NCBI GenBank assembly: GCA_034687125.1
Contig: JAQGBZ010000145.1
Location: forward strand, 62,001 to 126,000
Origin: Neelides folsomi
Taxonomy: Eukaryota > Arthropoda > Collembola > Neelipleona > Neelidae
DNA length: 64,000 bases
Direction of reading: 5' to 3'
Made by a program: the position numbers and the translations under genes. The notes beneath the pieces were generated by a model. It made no database searches, was not told where the DNA came from, and saw only the letters and a list, made by a program, of their open reading frames with translations. The first letter of the stretch is position 1. Every line of letters starts with the position of its first letter. Positions 11,706 through 25,400 of this stretch are shown one piece after another.

Positions 11706-14700
11706 ATGGGAGATATACACCAAGAAGACGAAAACTATCCAAAATTTATTAAAATCGAAGATATGACAATTCTAACAAAAATTTTAAAACAAAGAATTCC
11801 AAAATCTTCTAGTGTAAGTTTTAAGTCTTATAAAATTAAAATTTTAAATGCATATTAACATTTGGCATGTAATTAATTGTTGTATTAAAATACAATTTTT
11901 AGATGTTCAATGCTGCTTTAAAACATCAACGTTTTTCAGAAGAGCTCACATTTTATACAAAAGGACCTTTATCTTCTGAATCCTGGATAATCTCGGTCTT
12001 AATTAGAGAAGTATTGCACTTAATTATTCACTTTTATTCCCACTATATAATGTGGTTTTATACTTATTCGTAAATATTCATATATTTTATTTATAAATAA
12101 AGGATTATGGGAATGACATCAGTATATCTGGACCAGAAGATGAATTACCGAGTGAGGAGTTTAAAAATGATTTTATAAATTTTGCTCCTTTTGATTGGAA
12201 AAGGCCGTATATGTTTTCTGTTATCGACAGTGAATATGCCCCATTCATTATCGACGCTAGTATTCGAATCTATGAAAATTGCACAACAATTTATCCATCG
12301 TATCTTTATTACATGAGCCCTGAAGAATCGGCTAAAATTGACTTGGATTATTATACGTAATATGTTATTAATAATTAAAAGCATAAAATGTACCTAGTGG
12401 GGGCGTTAAATATGTTCACCTATATTTTTTAATTTTTTTAAAAAAACAACAAACAATTTTTCCAAGAGTAATACATCAAAATGAAGCTTGATATATGGTG
12501 ATTAAAAGAAAATTAAACTTATTGGAAAATTCATCCTCTGTTCTTCACACTCGGCATAAGAAGCGAAGTGAAAATGGTGAGAAAAACACGAATTCGTTCA
12601 ATTTTTTACATTTTACCTTGCTTTGGTTTTTGCGCTCCCCCGGCCTCTCGCCACCCCCTTTCTTTGGGGAAGGCACGCCGAAGCGTCCTGCACATCCCGC
12701 CCACCACGCCAACTTCATTCAAAATTTTAAAAAAGCATGGTTTCCAGAGTTACCACAAAGCGAAATGCTGCTGTAATTTGAGACAGGGAAGTCAAAGTTG
12801 GAGATTTTCAAGCTTCTCAAGGGAAACGGTGTGAATCGAATGTTCGTCAATCGAACTCTTAAGCGACTTATAGAAACTGGAACTGCCGAATTTCGACCAA
12901 GAAAAGAAAGAATAAAAACGGTCAAAACACAAAAGCTTATTAAAAATTTAAAGGCCCGCATTCAAAGAAACCCTCGTCGCTCACTTAAGAAACTGGCGAA
13001 TCAAATGAACACGTCGCCTCGGACCATGGCCAAGGCATCTTGGTTTAAAACCAAAATGGGTTATTGCCAATTTTTGACCGAAAAGCAAAAGAAAAATCGA
13101 AAAGTACGATGTGCAGAACTCATCCGACGCTTTTCAAGAGGAAGATATAAAAATATCTTATTCACAGATGAAAAAATCTTCAATGTTGAAGCTCATTTAA
13201 ATAAGCAAAATGAAAGGGTTTGCAAAATCCCGAAAAGACATTCCCAAGTCAGTGAGAAATGTAACCCGACAACATCATCCGAGTCCAGTAATGGTGTGGG
13301 TTGGTGTGAGCTGGAATGGCAAAACAAAACTTTTTTTGTTGAACAAGGAGTGAAACTCGGGAAACTACAAGTCGGATATTCTTGAACTCATTGCTAGACC
13401 ACTCAACATTGGCCTTTTTAAAAATACAAATTGGACGTTCCAGCAGGATTCAGCCCCGTCCCATCAAGCAAAGACAACACAGGTATTAATCATTTTTAAT
13501 CTTAATTAATTCATATTTAAATCGTTTACATAATCTCCATTTGTAATGGTCTCAAATTGATTTTACTCAATGCAATCTTTTTCTAATATTTATTTATTTG
13601 TTACAGGAGTGGTTGAAAAACCGTCCCAAATTTTATTTCCAAGGAGGAATGTCCAGCCGCATCGCCGGATCTTAACCCTTTGGACTACGACATTTGGAGT
13701 AAGTTGGAGCAAGAAGCCTGTTCAAAGAGGCATTCAAGTTTAGAAAGATTGAAAAAAGATTTGAAGAAAGCGTGGAAGAGTTATCCAATTTAGCGAATTT
13801 GCACAGCAATTGATAATTGGATCCCTCGTCTTATGGAGTCTGTGAAGAACCACGGGGGAATTTTCGAATAAGTTTCAGTCATATATTAAGGTTCATATTG
13901 AAGTATTACTCTTGGAATAAAATTTAAAGGTTATTTTTGAAAATTAATTGGACAAATTCGTGTTTTTCTCACCATTTTCACTCCGCTTCTTATGCCGAGT
14001 GTGAAGAACAGGGAATGAATTTTCCAATAAGTTTAATTTTCTTTTAATCACCATATATCAAGCTTCATTTTGATGTATTACTCTTGGAAAAATTGTTTGT
14101 TGTTTTTTAAAAAAAATGAAAAAATATAGGTGAACATATTTAACGCCCCCACTAGGTATATAATTTAAACCGGAGCTAATTAATGTGCTGATATTCATAT
14201 TAAAATTGTTTAATTACAGATCAAAAAACGGAAGTAAAGTTGAAGTTAAACAACTATCTGAAGAACTAGACAAAGGTATATCTTTCTTTTTAAAAAATTG
14301 GAACTTTGCGAAGAAACACTCGGATGTATTTTTAAAGAAAATAACTGAGAGGAATGAATCTTCTGGGGTTTTCATCAACGATCAACTTGTGGCAGCAAAT
14401 GGATTAGGAGGAAGCGGAATTGGGCTTATGAGTCAATTTTATACTCTCAAGGAATTTAGAAATCAGGGACTTGGAACTTTGTGCAAGAAATTTCTTATAA
14501 AAAAGGTAAATTTAACATACTAACAATACTTATAAAAAATTTCAAGACATATTCTGATTGATACTCTTTGGATATTTATTTAATATATCCCAAATAGGCA
14601 ATACAAACGCCTTTTTAATTATCAAATAGATTGCAGAATCCGGATGCATCCCAATATGTGAAGTTGAAATAAACAACGTAAAATCAAAATGGCTCGCTGG

Positions 14701-14767
14701 ATCGGTTGGGTTAAAAGAATCACATAAAACTTTTGGTATTTTTTTCACTGGTTCCGATTATAGCTGA
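11706..14767 (+). CDS. GLYAT-like GNAT N-acyltransferase, five exons
   Basis: Five exons are supported by GT/AG borders and matching phases: 11,706-11,813, 11,903-12,010, 12,103-12,356, 14,220-14,505 and 14,630-14,767, giving 297 codons, the usual size of glycine N-acyltransferase-like proteins. The C-terminal half holds the GNAT fold: the acetyl-CoA loop is seen in FYTLKEFRNQGLGTLCKKF (Q/R-x-x-G-x-G/A motif A), followed by a strand and helix ending in the VGLKESHKTFGIFF segment typical of this family. Such enzymes transfer acyl groups from acyl-CoA to an amine or amino acid; the substrate cannot be read from sequence. The start is the first ATG in frame with the splice chain. Intron 3 is swollen from 99 to 1,863 nt by a maT-like transposon that leaves the splice sites untouched. 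Confidence 0.8.
12737..13871 (+). pseudogene. Degenerate maT-type (DD37D-like) transposase with an intron
   Basis: An N-terminal helix-turn-helix region (VTTKRNAAVI near 12,751, then EIFKLLKGNGVNRMFVNRTL from 12,801) is followed by the catalytic segments FTDEKIFNVE (first Asp, about 13,163), FQQDSAPSHQAKTTQ (second Asp, about 13,440) and ASPDLNPLDYDIW (third Asp, about 13,660). The gap between the second and third Asp is about 36 residues, fitting the maT/DD37D group. A 124-nt GT...TTACAG segment at 13,483-13,606 interrupts the frame exactly as a spliceosomal intron would. There is an in-frame stop near 12,774 and at least three changes of frame, so no active enzyme is made. Confidence 0.82.
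13483..13606 (+). other. Spliceosomal-type intron inside the maT transposase
   Basis: The segment begins GTATTAATC and ends TTTGTTACAG with a T-rich 3' tract. Removing it joins ...QAKTTQ to EWLKNRPKF, continuing the conserved family motif without gain or loss of residues. It is AT-rich and noncoding. Tc1/mariner transposase genes usually lack introns. Confidence 0.7.
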
Positions 14768-16410
14768 AAATAATGCATTCTCAAAAATGAGCTTTACCAA
14801 ATAATAAATATAAAACAGCAATCAATAAAATATATTGATTGTAGATTATTTTCATCCTGTTTACGCATTAGTATATTAATGTTAAAAGACAATGTGCATT
14901 AATTGAATGTTGGTGAAATTTGGTATCAATCTGTAAAAGGAGAAGAAAGTGAAGGTAGACAGAGAATAAAGAAATTCAATTACTCAAAGTATAAGGGCAA
15001 GTGATTTGCGTTAAGACGAGATTTTCGCTTTGAATTGATTCCTTCGGTTCTCGGTTGAGAGGCTAATAATGAAATCCAATTAAGTTGGAAAAGTTGAAAG
15101 GTCCTTTGGGCTTTAATCTCCTCCTATTAAATCTAAACCCACTCGATCAATCAGCTTTCTCTTCATCCGCCTTCTTTGCACTCGTGTTTGCTCAAGTTGG
15201 ACAAGAAGATTCCTCCACCGAGGTCGATGAAACGACGATGAGAGAAAAATTTAATTTGTCAACCACTTCAATTTCCTTTTCCGTATGCTCAACAAATAAT
15301 TAGCATACAACTCAAACAAAACTCACCCAATTTGTGCACGAGTAACCTACTTTAACTTGTGATTTTGTCGATTCTATCTCAGGATCTTACTTACTAGGTA
15401 ACTGCAATATACCCGATACCCGACTAGTGGTAAACGACAGTCGCTTACACTACCTAAACTAACCTAACCTATCTAAATACATGTCGCATGTATTAGGGTG
15501 ATATTAAAGGCTGTGTCGTTTACCTCACTTCGGTGTTTAGAATCTCTCTACTTCTCTTACACTATTACAATTTAATGGTGACAATCAATTGTAGTATTGC
15601 ATATGCGATATTTAAACCAATTCATTACTCATCTACAAAATACATACATAACTATTTCAATAACATTTTATTGCATTTGAATTTTATTGATGTTTTAATG
15701 GAAAAATAAAATAATGAAATTGAGGCCAAATAAAATAATGAAATTGTAATTCGTATCTCTGGGAATTATATGCGGGTTTTTCCAACTCACCTGCACCGAT
15801 TTTGGGAATGAACTATAGTAAATTAACTCCATAAAATTTAACGATTTTACAAAATGAAAATGTTTGCATTCATGAATTCTTAAACAAAGTCAATAAAATT
15901 ATAGCATATTAAATAACCGAATTCCAGGATCAATATATTAAAGAATGTACAATTTTAATAAATATTCATTTTTATTATCGTGTTTTATTGGTTTTAACGT
16001 TATTAATATATTGTAATTTCCCACAAAGGCGTTTTCATCTCCATAATATATTGTGTTATTTAGCATATTGCAAAGCATGCTGTGCTATATCGTAATCATT
16101 TCTTATATACGGCAAATTCGCGCGAGCTCCTTATTCCAAGTTCGAATACCTATTATTTTTTGACAAAATAAGAATTTTCATTTTGGTTTGTTTTAAATTT
16201 AAATAATATAGCATGTTAAGTTGTGAAAAAGTTTTTAATCATGATGTTGTTGGCATATTGAGATGAGCCTTGAGTCGTTGAGTCATCTAAAAAGACAAAT
16301 GTATAATTTTGATATTTCATCACCGATGAAAGTTTATTAGGTTTTGTTAATAACATTCCAAACTTAAAGTTAACAGATTACATTTCGTATGAATTGGTGC
16401 TAATTTCGAT
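14768..16410. other. Intergenic, acyltransferase to NBAS
   Basis: AT-rich spacer. A plus-strand open frame at 15,085-15,303 has no recognised domain. A short degenerate run of CCTAA units occurs near 15,460. A pair of 11-nt inverted copies of GGTAAACGACA lies at about 15,430 and 15,520. The final part should include the NBAS promoter. No RNA gene was seen. Confidence 0.5.
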
Positions 16411-19400
16411 ATGGATAGCCAGTTTAAAGGAACTATTTTATATGAACTCATTTGCTGTGCAGAATGGAAAGAAGAATATGAGGTTTTTACTTAAAATTAA
16501 ACGAAATCGTTTATAATCATTAATACCATTCTAGTTTTACCTAATTATAATGTTAATTTTAGGAGCAAATAAATGGATTTTCACTGGCATTAAATTCAAC
16601 AAATGCTTTGTCATATGTCAATCCGGCCAATTACATTTGGAGCAAGTCGATAAATGTGTCAGAAAATGTTAAATGGTAATTCCTAAATATCAAAGTATAT
16701 ATAAAAACTATAGATCTACATTTATCAACAATAATAATAATAATTATAATTTATACTTTTATAATAAACGTTTATTTTATTAGGATCAAATCATGGGGTC
16801 CACCATGGATTTATGCACTTTCTCCCAATGGAAAAATAATCGCCGTGCTTCAATCATCATCAATTGAAACTCGCTCTTCCAAGGACAATTTTTCATCGAT
16901 TTTGGGAAAAAATACTGGTAATTTGTTCGATACATTATATTATTTTTATCCAAATATTATAGATAGATAATACTTTTTTATATAAACTAAAATATTCCAC
17001 TTCCACTTTAAATGTACATTTTTGATTTTAATTTTTAGTTGTAAAGGACCCACATCCTAACTTTCGGTGCTTAACATGGAATTCCGATTCAACCTTATTT
17101 GCCGTGTCTTTCACAAATGGCCTCATTTCCTTTTTTGACTTGATGGCTTCACAGTTATTTTCTGTTCGTAGATTTTCAAATGTTCATGAAGAAACTATTT
17201 CATTATTTTCACCTGATAACTTTTTATCTGGTTTCTTATTCATGAATCAACGAACTAAAAAAACACCGTAAGTAATGAATACCAAATTGATTGTAGATAT
17301 AGAGTACATACTTACATTAAATATTCATAGTACAGATATCTTCATTTTAAACGTTACCTTAAAGTTTAAGTTAAATTTGTTCATTTTTGTAGCTATCACG
17401 AGCTTTTGTGTGTTGATGCTAAAGGACGAACAAAATGTTATCGTCAGACTGGTGCTGATCAAGCTGTTCTTCATCATGAATTTTCTTTTCGTCGCTATTA
17501 TTCAAACGGAGTTAATTCAGTGACTTATTCAGATAAACATTCCCTAATTCTGGTCGCTGGTCAACTAGATGTTCTCGGTCCTTCGAAAAAGGTGTGTGAA
17601 TTTATATTCATTCTTGCGGATTAAAACGATCTTTTATCTTGTTATTATGCAATACCGATATTTTATTTCACAGGAAGAAAATGTTAAACAAGGAATCACA
17701 ATTTGGAGAATTCTAAATGATCATCCCTACTATACAATAGTATGGAACTTCACTGATAATGAAAGGATTCATACAAGGAGTTTATGGAAAAGTGCCTTAG
17801 CTTCTATTTTGTCTCCGAAAAAAGCAGATGTAAATAATTATTTTTAAATCGTTTAAAAAGCTCAAGATATTTGATCGTTAGTTGAAATGATTTTAATGTA
17901 CTAATAATTGTAAATACAATTGTTTATTTAGGACTCAATATTTAAACTTGTGATTTCACCAAGTGAAAATATAGTGGGAGCAATTCACATAAGCGGCTCA
18001 ATATCATTTTGGCAACTTCCATCATTAAAATTATTTCGTTATTGGCCGCTCAAATCCCAATTCCATTACAATTCTGAAAATTCTCGATTCAACAGTGGTT
18101 GGCTTGTTTCCTTCAATCGAATACATAATCAACATATTGACCATTGGAGATTTTTTCCATTCGATATCAATTGGTGGAATGATGAGGTAATTATTCTAAT
18201 TATTATTAAATAAATTCTTTTATCTATTATTTATTTAAATCAAGTATAACACTTATCTTATTGTTCATAGACTGTGATAATTTCTCGTGTCAACGGTTGC
18301 GTCTCCCTATGCTCACTTGAAGAAGATTTGCCAAATAAAAATTTACTGGGAGATTCACCCGAGTTTTTCATGAGCCCAGTTTGTGTTTCACCGAGATTTG
18401 AAAAAGAGTTTTTTGCTTTTGAATCTGAAATTCGTTATAAGAAAGAAGGAGAAGGCCGACGGGATTCTTTAATTGAGGAAACAAAATCACCTCTATGGGC
18501 CAAAACTTTAATACAAGAATTCGTCTTTTGGATGACGGATTTGGAAAGCTTCCGACCACCACGAAAAACGAAGAAAAAACCACGAGTTCTTCGGGAGTTC
18601 TTCCGACTTTTTCATTTAAAGAATATCACACCTCTTGATTTGTTTTTTCGAAAAATAGAATTAGAGGAATACGGCGAAGCTCTCGACCTTGCCCGTGCTT
18701 ATAAATTGGATGCAGATCTTGTCTACCAAAGGCAATGGACCAAAAAACCAGTTTCTATTAACACAATTAACGACTATTTGGTAATTATTATATAATTTTA
18801 CGGGTTATTTTATAACATCATGTAATATAATATTTGTATATTCATATTTTTTATTAACTTCATTTAAACTGTTAATAATAAATTAAAGGGGAAGATTAAG
18901 AAACGAAATTGGGTGTTGCAAGAATGCTTGGATAGAATTCCCGATGACATTGATTCTGCAACAGAACTTTTAACATTTGGCCTTAAAGGAACCCAATTGA
19001 CGGCAGTTGTGATGATTAGTCAAGGTATGTTTAAATGGCTCCATATGAATTGCTCGAAAAAAAATGCTCGAATACAATTTGCTCGAAACATAAAGTGCTC
19101 GAAGAATATAATGCTCGAAACATAAATTGCTCGAATCATTATAAGCTCGATGAATATATTGCTCGAAGCATAATAAGCTCGAAGCATATATTGCTCGATG
19201 TATATATAGCTCGAAAATATAAAATATCTAAATGTGATTTGCTATAATATACATTAGCTCGAACAGAAAAATGATCTAATTTTCTAATGTCCAAAAGTAA
19301 TAACTTGAATCAAGAAAATCAAGATAGAAAGTTGATTTTCTCTCTATTCTTATAGGTAGATATTCTTATATATAATTGTTGTTGCAGAGTTGTTTTTAAA

Positions 19401-22400
19401 TAATAAGGTGAGTAATCGGATGGTAGGATGTAATACTTTGTATTAGGTAAATCAGGTGAGAAGGGAATAGAAATTAGTGATAACCGACAATATGAAACAA
19501 AAAAAACAAGGATTTATTATAATTCTACAAAGTATGAACGTGTGAGTAAATGAGCAGATATATAAAGAGACCTTTTCTTAACTATCGTCATTATTTGTTA
19601 ATAAGTTACTGTATGATCTTACAATACACTAAATCTCTAATTTATGGAGGTTCTTTCTTTTCTAAATGATTAAGCATTACATTACGTTGTAGTAAACATT
19701 AATAATATTTTATGCAATCATGTAAAATAAGGCCTTTGTTCAGAATGTGCATTTTTATATTTTAAGCGATAAAATCTTGTTATATAAATCCCATCAGCTT
19801 CTACAGTTTCAACAGTCTTATTTTATTCTTCGTTCCATTTTTTGATTCTCCCGAGTCGGCAGACTAATTGTAAAATTACTGCCTCCTATTTAACATTTAG
19901 CTAGTTCTCTGGGAATAATGATAATGAATGATCAATGATAATCCTCACTCTGCGTCATATTGGGTATAGGGGAGAACGGTATCCCATTCAAACCGTGGAA
20001 CGTGGACGTGCGGGGTTAAGGCCGACCGGGGACCTTTTTAAAGGTCCGGGAATAGTCAATGTCAATAGACTATTGTCACCATGGGCACAACCTTTCTTCC
20101 ATGATTTGTCCGATAGGTATTTTTTTAATCTATTTTAAATAATTATTTTTGAAATTTTTAACATTCTGAAATTATTAATTAGAATAAATTAACTTTGGGT
20201 CCCATAGGGAACTTAGGGTTTAAAAATAAATTTTTCATATTACAATATGTACCTAGTCTGGCTACTTAGATTATCGGATTATTGTATTATACTGGTTGGA
20301 TTATCGGAAGAACGTATCTATAATTGATTTAATTTTAATTAATGGTTAGATTGCCTAAAATATATATATATATATATTTAACTAGCAAATTGCTTGGAAA
20401 TAGGTATAACAATCAGAATAATAATTAGGTGATTATTTCTTATATTAACAATTGAAATAATGTTATATTACTGGTATTTGAAATAAATATATATATATAT
20501 ATTCAATGCAAGGAGTGTAGATTAGTAAGGAGAAGAAATACAAAGCTATTTGGTTTATATGCACAAATTTAAAAAATTTATGAGTCTTGTGACGTCATTG
20601 GAAATTTTGAAGAAAGCAAAGTAAATATTCACAATCAAAGGATGAAAAGATGTGTAGCCATTTTAACCCCACCGCATTCTTCATTACATATTATACATTA
20701 ATTCATGCGTAATACATTCAATGCTTAATATGTATCTCTATATTAGTTCCTTATATAATATTGGTATAACTCATAAATAATAATAAGGGACTTTTAATAT
20801 TCATACATATTCCTAATCCAAAATTCATTCCTGATTTCATTATTAAAACTTTCCCATTTCTCAACCTTCTTTTATTAAATATGTGAATTCAATATAAGTA
20901 TTTAATAAATAATTAAAATATGATTTAGTTTTTAATTTATTTATCATGAGAAATAAATTTGAAAATGTTACAACAAAAAAGGATATTACTAGTTTTAACA
21001 AATAATTCAATTATAAGTAAAAGTTTTGTGTAAAATAAATTAAGATCAAGTTAATTAAAGTTGGTTGTGCAGAATCAAAGATGATCATTTACTGAAAATT
21101 TAAAAAAGTTATAAATTTGATTTTCTAACATTTTCAAATAATAATTATAATTTATCAAAATTACTACCTTTTTACAAATTGGAGTTTTTTCTTTCTATTG
21201 AGATTTTTGTATTTCTTCTGTTTGTTCAATTGTTTGATTCGATGCTTGATCCTCATGTTTGTAAAAGCCTTTACGAGCTTTCTATTAGAATTTGGCAACA
21301 ATTTCAGGATTGATAGGCAGCAATAATTCAACTTGTTTATCAATTATCGTGTACAATAAACAGAGTAAGAAAAATTCAATTAAATTTCCCTGCCAATTCG
21401 CAAAACCTTGCTGAATTAGTACTTCAAGGAAATACTATAGTAATAACAAACAAGGACAACAACACCGAAGAAACCTTTTTACAATACGATTCAGCAAATG
21501 ATCCTTCAATTTCACTTCAAGAAAGATGTCTTGCATTTGGAACAAAAAGGTTGCTGGAAATACTTGCTAACTCACCACACTGGTTCACAGACACATTCAA
21601 ATCAACTCCTCTATTATTTGAACAAATGTATTCAATTCGTGCTTTTGAAAACGATATTGTTTATCCTTGTCTCTACATTCTGATGACCTAACGAACAACA
21701 GAACGGTATCAGAAAATCCTTTCATTTTTAAAGGAATTGAATTACAACTTTAATCCCCAATCAATTTTGAAGTTGCCGCCCTAAATGCATTCGCATCAGA
21801 ATTTTCTAACACTCAACTCAAAGGATGTTTCTTTCATTTTAATCAAGAATTTGTTTAGAAAAGTCCAAAGCATTCCTGAAATGTATCACAATTATAATAA
21901 ACCAGAATACGCTCATGAAATAAAAAAATTCAGCTCATTAGCATTTTTACCCGAAGAAGACGTTATTGCTGGATTTGAAAATCTTCAATCAAATGAATTC
22001 TTCATCCGAAATAAAGAAAAAACTGCATTTGTCGATTATTTTGAAATTAATTGGATTGGAAATTTGCTACCAAATAATCAACGCCTACCTCCAAGATATC
22101 CATTGAAATTATGGAATTGCTACCAATCAACCATTCAAAACTTCCCACGAACCAATAGTTCTCTCGAATTCTGGAACTGACCTGTTAATTGTCTTATTGG
22201 ACTCAATCATCCACAGATCTATCAATTTATTGAAACAGTTAAAATGGATTATTGGATCACTCAATTAAAAGTTGTTCAAAATCAAGCTGGACAACAAGTT
22301 ACGGAGACAAAGGCTTCATATAAGAGAGTAGAATCGAAAATTATGAAACAAGTTTTACGATACGAAAATGAGAAAGAAAGTGGGATTCTCTCATTGGATA

Positions 22401-25400
22401 CGTATCTTTCTAGACTTGCTTTTAATGTTAAGTTTTAATGAGATCACGATTTTTTTGTATGTGGTAATTTTTAACTTAAAGAATTGTTTTTATTCTAAAA
22501 ATTAAGTCAATTTATATTAAACTTCAGAATTACTAATAATTGTTTTAAATAAAAAAATTTAATAAAAAATATAAAACAAAATAACTTCAAAAACATCCTA
22601 ACTTCAATTTTATTTTGTAAATTATATAAAGAATACCTTTACTGGGGGCTACGGCCATTTACAAATTTATCCGGCAGTATGTTTTTAATTCATCTGTCAA
22701 TAATTTTGTTTTTGCCTGTAATTTCCACTTTCTTCAAATATCTTAATTATTTTCGAGCTTATTCACTTTCGAGGTATAATTGTTCGAGATATTTGTTTTT
22801 TCAAGAATTTTTTCGAGATTTTGACATTCGAGCAATGCAATCTTCGAGCAATTTATGTTTAGATCAAAATATTCTTCGAGCATTAAATGTTTCGAGCAAT
22901 ATATGTTTCGAGCACTTTATGTTTAGAGCATATTTTGTTTAGAGCAGAAAAATTTCGAGAAATTTGTCTTCGAGCAATTTATTTTCGAGCAATCATACGG
23001 GTGCCGTTTAAATTATATTTAAAAAATTGCTCATGAATATCATCAAAAATTTCTAATGATTGGAAGTTTTAATTGTAATTTTAAATTTAGGAAAGGACCA
23101 AGGGAGATTTTTATCATGGAGTCCAGATGACCTCGACATATCCCAAGAAGATTATTGTATATTAATCGATCCTGAGAATCCTGAAGTCAAACGATTGCTA
23201 TCTTATAGAAAACAGTTTTTACACTATTTGGATATTCTCAAAACATACGAGGTTCTTATTTAACATTTAAATATTCGGTTTAATACAATGTTAATAAAAA
23301 AATTATTATACAAAAATACAAACCAATCCATTTTTATTAGAAAATCTTGGGGGGTCCTTTACTTGCTGAAGAAAAATTTAATGGTAAAGGATATGCGAAA
23401 ATTCGAAGTCAAAGTCTCATTGACACTGCAATTGAAATGGCCAGAGTTGGGGAAATTGAACACCTCAAAATTATTCTTGATAATCATTATCTAATTGTTG
23501 CTTCTCATTATCTTGAAATCTTATCCAACTTTTCTGAATGCACTCGACCTCATGATTACAAGTTGGTTTTTACTTTTGTTAATAATATATTTTATTAGAA
23601 ACATCTTTATAACATAATTAGAATTTATCAAATTATTTTACACTATAAAGATGTTTTATTCAAACAGACAATTTCTACCCAAGATTGATCGAAATGGCCA
23701 ATTATTTTTATGGGCGACTGCATCACAACGAAAAGAAAAAGATTGGTGTGAGGAGTTTCTCCCAAAAGAAGTTGAAAATAAAACAGTGTCAATTGGAGAA
23801 GTCGAAGATTGGTTCAAAAATCGAATACAAGAAATTGAATTTCTGAGTGGAATGACCAGTAATTCTTTGGATTTGGCAAGATTTGGAATCGAGAGGGGAT
23901 TTAAAGTATGTTGCATTTACCAGATAATTCTTAACATTGTGTTCAAAAATGAAGTTTTAAATTTAAATTTATAATTTATTATATTATAGTGTTTACAACA
24001 AATATACGACGACTTTGAAACTCTTGAGACACTTGTGTATGAAGTTGACATTCCCAAGATGAATTACCAAAAACTCGAAAAATTATCTGACGCTGAAAAG
24101 CTCAAGCTTATAATGTCAAAGGTATACTATGTAAAACCTTCTAACTATAAAAACATATGATCATCAATGATACTGTTTAAGTATCCAATATTTAATAAAA
24201 ATATACTTTTTACAGTGTGATGAAAATAATATTAGTACTCACTTCCGTGCCTTTGCTATTCCATTTCTAAATAAATGTGAGAGCGTCAATCCAACCTCAA
24301 AATTCTATTTGTTAAACGAATATTTAACTTCACTTTCAAAAGATAATTTATCGACAATTCTATACGTAAGAGCAATTACCCTTTTAGTATTACTATTTTA
24401 ACACCCTAAATTCTATTATGTAGCTTATGGATAAATTGTACTTATGATTAAGATCAAATTTTGAATATTTACAGATATTTGAGGAATCCAAAAGAAGCGC
24501 TCAAGAACCGTTGATTTCCGATCCAAAAGAATTAATGCAATTGGCCTATAATTGCATTTATGCTTGCGAAAGCTCTGCCGAGAACGCCAATGTTGTTTCG
24601 ATTCTCAGTTGTCTTGATCGAAGTTATCGAGATGAAGATTTGACGGACTCTGCTTTAACTTTAGAATATTTAATTAATGACATTGAGAGATTGGAACGCC
24701 ATTTACATGTGGCTCAAAAGCTGGAAAAATATCAATACTTTATTACTTTGAAAAAAGTACAGGAGTTGGGCGAAGAAGAGGAAGAAAATATTGGAAACTT
24801 TTTCGAAACTGTTTGCAATTCTGTGTCCAAATTGTAAGACTTTTAATTTATTAAATGTATGAATATTTACTACAATATTTTTGTTTGATTATTTAGAAGT
24901 CCACCAATGAAAGCCAAGGATTGGAAATCTCTTTTGTACGATTTTATTGAAATCCACAATAAAAATTTTGTGAACTTTCCTGCAGAACGGGTTGATGAGG
25001 TATGAAATATTTTTTTCTTTTTAAAGTTCATTCCTAATTTTATATTAAAACCTCCCCAATTAAAAAAAGACTTTAAATGATAACTATAAGATTAGTGTAA
25101 TGGTAAATGTTTAGTTAAGTAAGGTAAGGCTTATACCCAATTAGAGTTAAAACCTAAAAGTGAGGATTCACTACCAATTAGGGTTAATTGAGAATTTACC
25201 AGGATCATCCATGCTAGATGTTGAAAATCTTAAGCGAATTTCATATTCAAGTGATAACGAATTTCATTTCCCATAAGTTTTCAATCTTTACAATTATTTT
25301 TAGAAATTTAAATGGTTGGTTTTTTTTATCTTAAGTCAATAAGGTTCTCACGTCAAAATCTCATCAACTCATCATAATGAGTTCGATGACATTTGGTCAA

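Larger units (their letters stand above)
12393..14156 (+). mobile_element. maT-like Tc1/mariner transposon with ~210-bp inverted ends
   Basis: The ends are near-identical inverted repeats (about 12,393-12,602 and 13,946-14,156) starting CCTAGTGGGGGCGTTAAATA, flanked on both sides by TA, the target duplication of the superfamily. The ends differ at only a few positions over ~210 bp, so the insertion looks fairly recent. The interior carries a plus-strand transposase broken by stops and frame changes. The element lies in intron 3 of the acyltransferase gene, in the same orientation. Terminal repeats this long are unusual, since classic mariners have ~30 bp. A partial second copy of the subterminal sequence lies at 13,870-13,925. 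Confidence 0.88.
19037..23005 (+). mobile_element. MULE (Mutator-like) transposon with array-type inverted ends
   Basis: Both ends start GGC[T/A]CC, then a short spacer, then repeated GCTCGAA units about 16-20 nt apart. The left array is at about 19,050-19,270 and the right array, in opposite orientation, at about 22,750-22,995. The element is flanked by an exact 8-bp duplication GTTTAAAT (19,029-19,036 and 23,006-23,013), within the 8-10 bp range of Mutator elements. The interior (21.3-22.44 kb) carries a broken MULE-family transposase on the plus strand. The left interior (19.3-21.2 kb) is AT-rich with two TA microsatellites and one GC-richer patch at 19,880-20,110 of unknown origin. Confidence 0.85.
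19025..23090 (+). other. NBAS intron enlarged by a MULE
   Basis: The exon ends ...MISQ plus one base, then GTATGT. The next exon resumes at 23,091 with GKDQGRFLSWSPDDLD in the same phase after TTTAAATTTAG. Without the transposon and one target copy the intron would be about 89 nt, the normal size here. The insertion begins only 12 nt downstream of the exon border yet leaves the donor intact. Confidence 0.85.

Noticed and set aside
12568-12834. Plus-strand frame of 88 codons at the left end of the maT element
   Set aside because: Its first part lies in the terminal inverted repeat; it is a chance frame, not the transposase.
15455-15480. Short CCTAA-like run resembling arthropod telomere repeats
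   Set aside because: Only about three degenerate units; too short to call an interstitial telomere.
19935-20138. Plus-strand frame of 67 codons in a GC-richer patch within the MULE
   Set aside because: Looks coding-like but no family recognised and unrelated to MULE transposase; may be captured DNA, not supported as a gene.
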